10,802 nucleotides of DNA from an uncultured Bacteriovorax sp. (lineage in GTDB: Bacteria; Bdellovibrionota; Bacteriovoracia; Bacteriovoracales; Bacteriovoracaceae): positions 1-10,802 of the forward strand of contig CALUDF010000074.1 in NCBI GenBank assembly GCA_943914745.1. Direction: 5' to 3'. The notes beneath the pieces were generated by a model, which was not told the origin of the DNA, searched no databases, and saw only the letters and a program-made list of their open reading frames with translations. The position numbers were made by a program, and so were the translations under genes. Positions 1 through 6,319 of the stretch are shown here, piece by piece. Numbering within the stretch: the first letter of the stretch is position 1; each line of letters starts with the position of its first letter.

Positions 1-27
1 GCTTAAAGGTTTAAGGATATACCAAGA

Positions 28-58
28 GAAGCCTACTCAAACGGGTAGGCTTTTTTTT
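28..58 (+). terminator. Rho-independent terminator just before the fimbrial operon
   Basis: The arms AAGCCTAC (29-36) and GTAGGCTT (45-52) are perfect complements. A G-U and a C-G pair (37/44 and 38/43) extend them to an AAAC loop, and T residues run from 51 to 58. This is a textbook intrinsic terminator. It most likely ends a gene lying left of the window; an in-frame TAA at 4-6 could be that gene's stop, but too little is visible to call it. The first fimbrial start codon is only 22 bases after the T-tract, so the element may also sit in the operon's leader. Confidence 0.85.
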
Positions 59-80
59 GCCAAAAAAAGAATTAAGGAAG

Positions 81-554
81 ATGAAAGCAATACTAACAAC
101 TCTATTCATTTCTAGCTTTATTTCAGTCGCCGCTTTTGGAGCAACGACTGGATCAGGGCTTCTCCAAGGAAAGGTTCAAAATAGAGTTTCGATTGAAGTT
201 TTTCCTGAAGCAGTGGCAACAGCACTAGATCTCTCTACAACTCAAAGTGATTTAAAAGTAGGAAGCTACAAAGAAAAATCAAATTCATTCACTGGATACA
301 GAGTGACAATCACAAGTGCGAATCTTGGAAAACTAAAACGTACAGATGGATCTGATGTTTTTCCTTACACACTAAAATATGATGGAACAACTTTGAGTTT
401 ATCAACAACAGCGGGAACGACTTACGAGCGCTGGTACTTTTGGCCGGTGAGTATTACTAGAGACCTGACTATCTCATACACTGGAAAACCTGCTGAACAG
501 ATGGCCGCAGGGACTTATGCTGACATCATTACTTTTGAAATTGCAGCTAGATAG
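81..554 (+). CDS. Fimbrial (pilin-like) subunit of a chaperone-usher system
   Basis: This is a secreted 157-residue protein, probably a structural subunit of the surface fibre made by the chaperone and usher downstream. The Sec signal peptide is residues 1-20 or 21 (MKAILTT..., cleavage near AFGA). The mature part is beta-strand-rich and ends in AGTYADIITFEIAAR, the Gly-Thr-Tyr-x-Asp plus final beta-strand pattern of spore-coat-U/archaic pilin domains. Residues 73-87 (YRVTITSANLGKLKR) and the stretch after them line up by eye with residues 227-241 onward of the tip protein at 4176, supporting a shared pilin fold. It contains no cysteine, so it lacks the disulfide common in such subunits. I chose ATG 81 over an upstream in-frame TTG at 57 because 57 lies in the terminator T-tract and AAGGA (74-78) precedes 81, though at a short spacing. 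As the first gene it is likely the major subunit; that role is inferred. Confidence 0.75.
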   Translation: MKAILTTLFISSFISVAAFGATTGSGLLQGKVQNRVSIEVFPEAVATALDLSTTQSDLKVGSYKEKSNSFTGYRVTITSANLGKLKRTDGSDVFPYTLKYDGTTLSLSTTAGTTYERWYFWPVSITRDLTISYTGKPAEQMAAGTYADIITFEIAAR

Positions 555-609
555 ACCTCTTTTTGAATAACCGCTAAAGATGCTCGGGTATTATGCCGAT
601 AAGTCTCAT

Positions 610-963
610 ATGAAGACTTTTTTGGCATTTATCTCTCTGATTTTTTCTTTTACGGCCGTGGCAGATCCGAGTGCTAGACTCGTACTTAGGGCCTACGTAC
701 CACCTTCAATAAACACAACAGTCAGCCAGACTCAAATTTCTTCTTCGAAGAGTTTAGTCATGTTTAGCAGTCAGATGAATTCCAAACATTTGAAGGACCA
801 GCAGAAGTTTGAAGTTGAGGGCCTGGATCAATCAGGTCTTGAAAGTAATCTTAAAAAAATCGCAGGCAATGATCGTACCGTTCAGTACGAACTTTTAGTC
901 AATCATCTCAAAGATACAATGCCTGTACACCGCCCGATTTTTCTTAAAATTTCTGCAAATTAG
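610..963 (+). CDS. Small secreted protein of the fimbrial operon, possible divergent second subunit
   Basis: I do not recognise a family with certainty. The product is 117 residues with a clear signal peptide (MKTFLAFISLIFSFTAVA, cleavage after the AVA at 16-18), leaving about 99 residues without cysteine. The mature part starts with a beta-like segment (ARLVLRAYVPPSINTTV) and ends with RPIFLKISAN, an alternating hydrophobic strand like the last strand of a pilin domain. The middle is hydrophilic. Lying between the first subunit and the chaperone, it could be a short minor subunit, a terminator or an anchor of the fibre; this is inference. ATG 610 is preferred over ATG 580 because it places the signal peptide at the N-terminus, but neither start has a good Shine-Dalgarno sequence. 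Low translation relative to the first gene is therefore plausible. No terminator hairpin separates it from the preceding gene. Confidence 0.6.
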   Translation: MKTFLAFISLIFSFTAVADPSARLVLRAYVPPSINTTVSQTQISSSKSLVMFSSQMNSKHLKDQQKFEVEGLDQSGLESNLKKIAGNDRTVQYELLVNHLKDTMPVHRPIFLKISAN

Positions 964-982
964 CTTTGTCCAAAATCCATTT

Positions 983-1018
983 AACCGTTAAAATTAGAGT
1001 AACTCTAAAAAGGCGGTT
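983..1018 (+). promoter_or_regulatory. Nested inverted repeat before the chaperone gene
   Basis: TTAGAGT (994-1000) and ACTCTAA (1002-1008) are perfect inverted copies around a single A at 1001. They are enclosed by a second pair, AACCG (983-987) and CGGTT (1014-1018). The element fills the short gap between the second gene's stop (963) and the chaperone start (1026). As RNA it could form a hairpin (TTAGAG/CTCTAA, loop TAA) close to the ribosome site; as DNA it resembles an operator half-site pair. No T-run follows, so it is not an intrinsic terminator. Function is unknown. Confidence 0.4.
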
Positions 1019-1025
1019 TCTAGGA

Positions 1026-1742
1026 ATGAAGCGCAATATTCTACTTACTATTTTAACGTTGTTAATTTCGTTTAACACTCATGCTTTTAAGTTCTCTCCG
1101 ATGTCGACTTCCATTGGTGTACAGGACAAAAAGAACTCAACACTTTTTTATCTGGAAAATGATTCTGACCAACCGATTGCTGTCACGGCTTCTGTTGTTA
1201 GAAGAGAGATGAGCATTGAAGGAGTGGAGACAAATAAAAAAGTTGATGATGAGGTTACTGTCTATCCGAATCAGCTCATCATTCCGCCGAATGAAAAACG
1301 TTCAGTGAAGGTGACATGGGTGGGAAAGAAAGCTCCTTCTTCAGAACTTGCTTACCGCTTAATCGCAGAACAATTGCCGATTGATCTCGATAAAAATAAA
1401 AAACAAAAAGCGAGCATTAAAGTTCTCCTTCGTTATGTAGCAGCTCTCTATGTTGAGCCAGAAGACTTCGCCTCTGAAATCTCACTTAAGAAAATGCAGA
1501 TTAATGATAAGCAAGTGGCTTTCCTTGTTGCTAATAATGGAAAAAAACATCAGGTGCTTTCTAATTTAAGTCTATACGTCACAGGTAAAAAGAACTTCTC
1601 AATTGAGGGTGATGAGTTAAAAGGCATGACTGGAGAAAATGTCCTGGCACTTAGCCAGAGGATTTTCCGTTTCCCAAAAACGGGAAAATTTGCAGACATT
1701 CAACCTAATGACAAAGTGAAGATTAATTTTGAAAAAGATTAG
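1026..1742 (+). CDS. Periplasmic pilus-assembly chaperone, PapD/FimC type
   Basis: The product is a 238-residue periplasmic chaperone expected to bind subunits as they leave the Sec translocon, donate a beta-strand to complete their fold, and deliver them to the usher. A signal peptide covers residues 1-20 (cleavage after THA). The first Ig-like domain carries the family signature YPNQLIIPPNEKRSVKVTW followed by ELAYRLIAEQLP. Next comes the strand KASIKVLLRYVAALYVEP with alternating hydrophobic residues, as in the subunit-binding G1 strand. The C-terminal Ig-like domain ends near KINFEKD. There is no cysteine. The length is normal for the family. ATG 1026 is chosen over TTG 966 because it begins the signal peptide; AGGA abuts it (1022-1025) with no spacer, so the ribosome site is unusual and an AGG at 1011-1013 may contribute. 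The usher gene starts inside its 3' end. Motifs look closest to chaperones of archaic/Csu-like systems, with moderate certainty. Confidence 0.9.
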   Translation: MKRNILLTILTLLISFNTHAFKFSPMSTSIGVQDKKNSTLFYLENDSDQPIAVTASVVRREMSIEGVETNKKVDDEVTVYPNQLIIPPNEKRSVKVTWVGKKAPSSELAYRLIAEQLPIDLDKNKKQKASIKVLLRYVAALYVEPEDFASEISLKKMQINDKQVAFLVANNGKKHQVLSNLSLYVTGKKNFSIEGDELKGMTGENVLALSQRIFRFPKTGKFADIQPNDKVKINFEKD

Positions 1743-4179
1743 TTTAAAACCACTGTTTTTATCCACACTGCTTATCGTTGGACCTGCGTATAAAACTCAG
1801 GCACAGTCTACTGACGAACTTTTTAAGAAAGTCTTCGGAAAGGCCAGTGAAGAAAAAAAGACACCGATTGATGTGTCTTTGGGTGATTTCTTTATTGGAG
1901 AAATTCCAGTCACTCTCTCTGGTGAGAAGCTAATCTCTCTATCAGGTGGAGAGTTAAGAAAAATTCTTTTAGATAAAATTAGAGAGGAGAAGGTTAATAA
2001 GTACCGCATTCCGAATGGAGAAATCTCTCCTGAGAAATTACCATTTAAAGTGATTTATCATGCATCAGAGATGCGCATGTCGGTTATCATCGCTCCAGAG
2101 GATCTTCGTCCTAATGATGCCAATGTTTATGATGACCTCATGCCATACTATTCTCGCAAGGCCATTGAGCCAGCAGCATTTTCTTTAGGTCTCAATTATA
2201 AATTAGACCAAACTTTTAATCACAACACTAATCAAAAAGACTCTTTTGCCGCGCAAACCGACGCTTTCATGAATATCGGAAAAGTGGCCTTTGAAAACCG
2301 CATGACCTATCTTTCAACGAGAGATCGCCAATGGGGAAGACAGGGATCGAGGGCTATCTTTGATCGCCCCAATCGCATGCAAAGGTTTGAAGCTGGGGAC
2401 GTCAGTTATCCGATCATTGGATACCAACAGGCTTTCTCTTTGGGAGGACTTTCATTTTATAGGGATTTTGCGCTCAATCCTTACCGGGTTGTCACTCCTA
2501 CTTCTTCATTTGAATTTCAGATCGACTCGCGCTCGCTAGTTAAAACTTATGTGAATAATATTCTCCTTAAAACGGAGTATATGAATGCCGGCCGTTACTC
2601 CGTTAAAGACATTCCACTCAACAATGGCTTAAACCGCATCATTGTCGAAGTCACTGACGAGTTGGGAGCAACGAGAGTTTTCACTTTCAATGAATCTGGG
2701 TCACTGGATTTACTGGCCCCTGGGATAAGCCGTTATGCTTTGGCCGGAGGTTATTTTTCCACAGAAACCGACGGGAACCTTAAATATAATGAGGAAGAAG
2801 GTGCCTTCTTTTCTGGTTTTTACCAGCATGGATGGCAAAAACACTGGACGGTGAGTGCTTACGCTCAAGGAAATAAAAAGTACTCAATGCTTGGGACAAA
2901 CCACATCCTTTCATCGGCCTATGGGAACTGGTCTTTTGATGTGGCCGGAAGTAAAAATGATTTTAATAACGGGTATGTCACGCAGGCGACTTATCAGCTG
3001 AATCTCTTTGGTGCTTACTGGTACGATAGCCATACGCTGACGACGAAGATTGAATACCGTTCGCCATTTTTTAATGAAGTCGGCTCTAATTTTAAGAATC
3101 GTTTTGATACGACTCTTAGTGCTTCTTATAGCGTACCTTTATTTGAAAAATTTAATGTGGCGCTTGGGGGAAGTTATCAAAACCCGACGTTAGCAGAGAA
3201 TGCACGAATTGCTTATAACGGAAGTTTGACAACAAAGCTTTTTGAGTCGAGTTCATTGACCATGTACGCGGGAAGAAACCGCGATGAATTTAAAGAATGG
3301 TCAAACCAGATTTACTTTTTCTTCAACATGACTTTTGGTGGAAGCTCAACTTTTGCTTCCGCTTTCTATGAGCAAGCGACGCAAACGAAGAGACTTACCG
3401 TTATCCGAGATACAGGGAAAAAGATTAATGACTTGAAGGTCTCTGTGTCGGCAGATGATAACCAGTCTTCTCAAAACGCTTCTCTTGATTTGCAATACAA
3501 CACCGTCTTAGCCGACGTAGGAGTCAGGCAAGAACTCTTGAAACCTAATGGTAGAAGTGAAGGTTATAAGACAAGCCTTCGCCTCATGAGCGCCTTTGCT
3601 TTTGCCCATAACGGCACTGATTCTGCTTTTTCCATTTCACGTCCCATTTCAAACAGCTTCGTTATTTTCAAACCTAATAGCGATTGGAAAGGACAAAAAT
3701 TCGGAGTGCAGACAGCAGGGGGAGTTAATGATACCTCAACCGGACTTTTTGGTGAGTCGCTCGTATCGAGCTTAGCTCCTTATCAATACAGAAGACTTCA
3801 ATTGGACCCAAGTAACCTCGATCCTGGATATATTCTTGGCCAGGAGAGCTTTGTTGTTTATCCAAGAAGAAACAGCGGACACGTCTTTATCATCGGGAAG
3901 TCTGGACTGCTTGTTCTCAGAGGAACGATACGCGATAAAGATAAAAATCCTCTGGGACTTAAAGTCGGCTTTTACACGACTGGATCATCACAAAAGAGTA
4001 CGCCATTTTTCACAGATAGAGAAGGGCGCTTCTTCATTGAAGGAGTTGAGCCTGGAGCGGGAACAATTCAGGTGGATGATGAAGCCTATGGATCATTTCA
4101 TCTTAACCTGACAGGAAAAAAACAAGGGATAGTTGAGGTCGGAGAAATTCTTCTGCCTGATGGAGGACAAGTACAATGA
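1729..4179 (+). CDS. Outer-membrane fimbrial usher
   Basis: The product is an 816-residue pore that should receive chaperone-subunit complexes in the periplasm, polymerise the fibre and export it through the outer membrane. A signal peptide (MKKISLKPLFLSTLLIVGPAYKTQAQ) is followed by an N-terminal periplasmic domain to about residue 150. The beta-barrel runs from about 150 to 720 and includes GDVSYPIIGYQQ at 223-234. The plug domain at about 259-325 has the typical FEFQIDSR, YVNN, GRYSVKDIPLNNGLN and VEVTDELG pieces. The C-terminal domain (about 727-812) begins LVLRGTIRDKDKNPLG and contains TDREGRFFIEGVEPG. There is no cysteine. The start is TTG at 1729, 14 bases inside the chaperone gene; it is the only in-frame start that supplies the signal peptide, with GAAG at 1718-1721 as a weak ribosome site. 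Coupling to chaperone translation is likely. The length fits ushers, and the assignment is secure at family level only. Confidence 0.92.
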   Translation: MKKISLKPLFLSTLLIVGPAYKTQAQSTDELFKKVFGKASEEKKTPIDVSLGDFFIGEIPVTLSGEKLISLSGGELRKILLDKIREEKVNKYRIPNGEISPEKLPFKVIYHASEMRMSVIIAPEDLRPNDANVYDDLMPYYSRKAIEPAAFSLGLNYKLDQTFNHNTNQKDSFAAQTDAFMNIGKVAFENRMTYLSTRDRQWGRQGSRAIFDRPNRMQRFEAGDVSYPIIGYQQAFSLGGLSFYRDFALNPYRVVTPTSSFEFQIDSRSLVKTYVNNILLKTEYMNAGRYSVKDIPLNNGLNRIIVEVTDELGATRVFTFNESGSLDLLAPGISRYALAGGYFSTETDGNLKYNEEEGAFFSGFYQHGWQKHWTVSAYAQGNKKYSMLGTNHILSSAYGNWSFDVAGSKNDFNNGYVTQATYQLNLFGAYWYDSHTLTTKIEYRSPFFNEVGSNFKNRFDTTLSASYSVPLFEKFNVALGGSYQNPTLAENARIAYNGSLTTKLFESSSLTMYAGRNRDEFKEWSNQIYFFFNMTFGGSSTFASAFYEQATQTKRLTVIRDTGKKINDLKVSVSADDNQSSQNASLDLQYNTVLADVGVRQELLKPNGRSEGYKTSLRLMSAFAFAHNGTDSAFSISRPISNSFVIFKPNSDWKGQKFGVQTAGGVNDTSTGLFGESLVSSLAPYQYRRLQLDPSNLDPGYILGQESFVVYPRRNSGHVFIIGKSGLLVLRGTIRDKDKNPLGLKVGFYTTGSSQKSTPFFTDREGRFFIEGVEPGAGTIQVDDEAYGSFHLNLTGKKQGIVEVGEILLPDGGQVQ
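4162..4167 (+). promoter_or_regulatory. Strong Shine-Dalgarno for the tip gene
   Basis: GGAGGA lies within the last codons of the usher gene, eight bases before ATG 4176. It is the best ribosome site in the fimbrial operon, so the tip gene need not rely only on coupling through the ATGA stop/start overlap. Confidence 0.75.
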
Positions 4180-5129
4180 AAGTAAGTCGATTATCAATAC
4201 TGAGTTTTATCTCTGCGATGATGTTTTCTTCATTGGTCTCTGCGGCCTGCGATTACGACCTGACCGTGCCTACATTTAGCTACAGTGTTGGTGAGTACAA
4301 TCCAGTAGTCAGTGGGACAGTGAGAGTCACTCGCAATCAAAGTACGAGTGCCGCCTGTAACAATTTCTTTCTGGCCTTCACAAAGGGCTGGGCCGGAAGC
4401 TATACTCGTCGCGGATATAACATCTCAACTTGGATTGGTTTTTTATATTACAATCTCTATAAAAACAGCAATGCAACGGGAGTCTTGAAAGAAGTCAATG
4501 ACATCACCTCAGTCAATGAAGTTCTCTTTAGCTCTATCGCAAGAGGTGAGACAAAGGACATGACCTATTATTTCTCACTGTCCTCTTTTGACATCAGCAA
4601 TCCTCCTACGGCCGGAACATACTATGACGTGATTCAAGTGCAGATCTATTCAGGGACTTACACCAACATCAATTCCTATGAAGGATACCGCGATCTTTAC
4701 ATGTATCTAAACGTTCCAAAGTACACTTCGCTTGCCTTTGCCAATACGGGAGGAGGGTATGACCCGAATCAGACTTTTAAGCTTCTCGATTTCGGTGAAC
4801 TAGAAGAAAACGAGCAAATGTCTTTTGATGTGCGCATCGTAGGAAATTCTGGCTACATCCTAAAAGTTTCTTCAGATAATAACGGCGTCCTAAAGCGCGT
4901 CGGAGGATCGGGAACAAAATCAGAAATCGCTTATGACTTTTATGCAAATAACACTAAAAAATCCCTAAGCTCTTCAGCTGGAAGCCCGGTGACTCTTGCA
5001 AGTGGTGTTGGAAAAACTCCCGCTGGCGGCGCCCAGGTTCCAATCAAAGTCGTCATTAAGTCTGTCGACGACAAAGACCCAGGAACTTACCAGGATTACC
5101 TCACATTATCAGTAATCAGCAATGACTAG
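4176..5129 (+). CDS. Two-domain tip-adhesin-like fimbrial protein
   Basis: The product is a 317-residue secreted protein, likely the fibre tip. A signal peptide ends at VSA (21-23). The N-terminal domain (about 24-175) has the operon's only cysteines, C25 and C61, which could form a disulfide. It also has an aromatic-rich stretch (around 68-96) that could contact a surface, and it ends with AGTYYD (146-151) and a beta-strand. The C-terminal domain (about 183-317) carries LLDFGELEENEQMSFDV, then YILKVSSDNNGVLKR (227-241), and closes with PGTYQDYLTLSVISND, matching the pattern of the subunit encoded at 81-554. Duplicated pilin-like domains with an N-terminal Cys pair resemble CsuE-type tips of archaic pili (spore-coat-U family). 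C25 is not in a convincing lipobox (S-A-A precedes it). The start overlaps the usher stop as ATGA. The receptor is unknown. Confidence 0.75.
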   Translation: MKVSRLSILSFISAMMFSSLVSAACDYDLTVPTFSYSVGEYNPVVSGTVRVTRNQSTSAACNNFFLAFTKGWAGSYTRRGYNISTWIGFLYYNLYKNSNATGVLKEVNDITSVNEVLFSSIARGETKDMTYYFSLSSFDISNPPTAGTYYDVIQVQIYSGTYTNINSYEGYRDLYMYLNVPKYTSLAFANTGGGYDPNQTFKLLDFGELEENEQMSFDVRIVGNSGYILKVSSDNNGVLKRVGGSGTKSEIAYDFYANNTKKSLSSSAGSPVTLASGVGKTPAGGAQVPIKVVIKSVDDKDPGTYQDYLTLSVISND

Positions 5130-5153
5130 ATGCCCAAGACAGGGTGATTCCTC

Positions 5154-5182
5154 TTTTTAGAACGCTCAAAATTGTCTACAAT
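5154..5182 (+). promoter_or_regulatory. trpS: Candidate trpS promoter
   Basis: TACAAT at 5177-5182 is one base from the sigma-70 -10 consensus. Seventeen bases upstream, TTTTTA (5154-5159) is a poor -35. Transcription would start near 5189 and give a leader of about 20 bases before ATG 5210. The box lies inside the dyad described at 5162-5191. Confidence 0.4.
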
Positions 5183-5191
5183 TAAGAGCGT
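5162..5191 (+). promoter_or_regulatory. trpS: 30-bp interrupted dyad overlapping the trpS promoter
   Basis: Outer arms ACGCTC (5162-5167) and GAGCGT (5186-5191) are perfect complements, as are inner arms AATTGT (5170-5175) and ACAATT (5178-5183). They are separated by AA on each side and CT in the centre. The symmetry covers the -10-like box and the expected start point, as a repressor operator would. Transcribed from upstream, it would instead form a hairpin ending 18 bases before the trpS ATG. No T-run follows, so it is not a standard terminator for the fimbrial operon. Confidence 0.5.
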
Positions 5192-5201
5192 CTATTGAAG
5201 A

Positions 5202-5205
5202 AGGA
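5202..5205 (+). promoter_or_regulatory. trpS: Shine-Dalgarno that fixes the trpS start
   Basis: AGGA (within GAAGGA) lies four bases before ATG 5210. The in-frame TTG at 5195 overlaps the upstream part of this site and has no ribosome site of its own, so 5210 is taken as the start. Confidence 0.65.
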
Positions 5206-5209
5206 ATGT

Positions 5210-6304
5210 ATGTCTAAAAAAATCTGCTTAACTGGGGTCAAGCCAACTGGGATGCCTCACCTTGGAAATTACATCGGAGCTATCAAGCCGGCCATTGATA
5301 TGGCCAATTCTGGTGAATTTGATTCCTATTATTTTATTGCTGACTACCACTCACTCATCGGCGTTCACGATGCAAAACTTTTAAGAAACTATATTTATGA
5401 AGTGGCTGCCACATGGCTTGCGATGGGACTTGATCCAAAAAAAGTCACACTCTACAAGCAAAGTGACGTCCCAGAAATCTTGGAACTCAACTGGATCGTT
5501 AATTGTTTTACGAGCAAAGGTCTAATGAATAGGGCCCACGCCTACAAGGCAATGGTTCAAACTAACGAAGAAGAAAACCGCGACAAAGATGCCGGCGTGA
5601 ACATGGGGCTTTTTTCTTACCCCGTGCTCATGGCGTGTGACATCATGATTTTAAATGCTGATGTCGTTCCAGTCGGAGCGGACCAACTTCAGCACATTGA
5701 AATTGCCCGCGACCTCGCTCATTCATTCAATAGCAACTATGTCCCTGGTTATGAAAAAATCAGAAAAAGCCTGGAGCATGAAAAGAACACTAAGTCTCTT
5801 GCCGAGTTCTTAAGAGACAACGACAAAACAAAAGACGTTGCTTTCTTAAACCCACCGAAAGCAATCGTTGCAGAAGGGAATAAACTTCTGGTCGGTCTTG
5901 ATGGAAGAAAGATGAGTAAGAGCTACAACAACCACATTCCACTTTTTTCGACAGAAAAAGAATTGCAGAAACTCATCAATAGAATCACGACGGACTCAAG
6001 TGGTCCTACTGAACCAAAAAATCCTGATGACTCACTCATCTTTGATTTTTACCAAACGTTTGCCACAAAAGAGCAGATTGAAGACTTGCGCGCACGATAC
6101 TTGCGTGGGATTGGTTGGGGAGAAGCGAAAGCAGATCTTCTGAAAATTTTAAACGACACTTTAAAAGGGCCTCGCGAGATTTATAATGAACTCATGGCCG
6201 ATACAAAAAAAATCGACGCTATTTTAGAAGAAGGAGCGGCAAGGGTTCGTCCTCATGCACGCACGCTTATTGGCAATGTTAAAAATACGATCGGTGTAAA
6301 CTAA
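5210..6304 (+). CDS. trpS: Tryptophanyl-tRNA synthetase
   Basis: This cytoplasmic class I synthetase activates tryptophan with ATP and charges tRNA-Trp. The Rossmann core begins ICLTGVKPTGMPHLGNYIGA, with the HIGH motif as HLGN at residues 17-20. The TrpRS-typical GLFSYPVLMACDIMI and VPVGADQLQHIEIARDLA segments follow, then the KMSKS loop at 234-238 (GRKMSKSYNN). The C-terminal helical anticodon-binding part includes TDSSGP and ends RTLIGNVKNTIGVN. At 364 residues it is slightly longer than the roughly 330-residue enterobacterial enzyme; the extra length seems to lie between the two nucleotide-binding motifs (around SLEHEKNTKSLAEFLRDND). All key motifs are intact, so it should be active. It starts 80 bases after the tip gene with its own candidate promoter, so it is probably not part of the fimbrial unit although read-through is possible. 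Confidence 0.97.
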   Translation: MSKKICLTGVKPTGMPHLGNYIGAIKPAIDMANSGEFDSYYFIADYHSLIGVHDAKLLRNYIYEVAATWLAMGLDPKKVTLYKQSDVPEILELNWIVNCFTSKGLMNRAHAYKAMVQTNEEENRDKDAGVNMGLFSYPVLMACDIMILNADVVPVGADQLQHIEIARDLAHSFNSNYVPGYEKIRKSLEHEKNTKSLAEFLRDNDKTKDVAFLNPPKAIVAEGNKLLVGLDGRKMSKSYNNHIPLFSTEKELQKLINRITTDSSGPTEPKNPDDSLIFDFYQTFATKEQIEDLRARYLRGIGWGEAKADLLKILNDTLKGPREIYNELMADTKKIDAILEEGAARVRPHARTLIGNVKNTIGVN

Positions 6305-6319
6305 GAGAAGGATGACTCT

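Noticed and set aside
57..80. TTG 57 as start of the first fimbrial gene
   Set aside because: It lies in the terminator T-tract and would put charged residues before the signal peptide; ATG 81 gives a clean one.
563..594. Promoter (TTGAAT ... TATTAT) before the second fimbrial gene
   Set aside because: The spacer is 20 bases, too long for a normal sigma-70 promoter, and the hexamers are imperfect in AT-rich DNA.
966..1025. TTG 966 as start of the chaperone gene
   Set aside because: The extra 20 residues are basic and non-family, and would bury the signal peptide that starts at 1026.
1797..2009. Minus-strand ORF of 70 codons within the usher gene
   Set aside because: It is opposite a clear usher domain, with no ribosome site or recognisable protein; a shadow frame.
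3836..4111. 91-codon + strand ORF in another frame of the usher gene
   Set aside because: It overlaps the conserved usher C-terminal domain and has no family features of its own.
4239..4250. C25 of the tip protein as a lipoprotein cysteine
   Set aside because: The preceding residues are S-A-A with no Leu at -3; cleavage after VSA leaving C25 as a mature residue paired with C61 is more likely.
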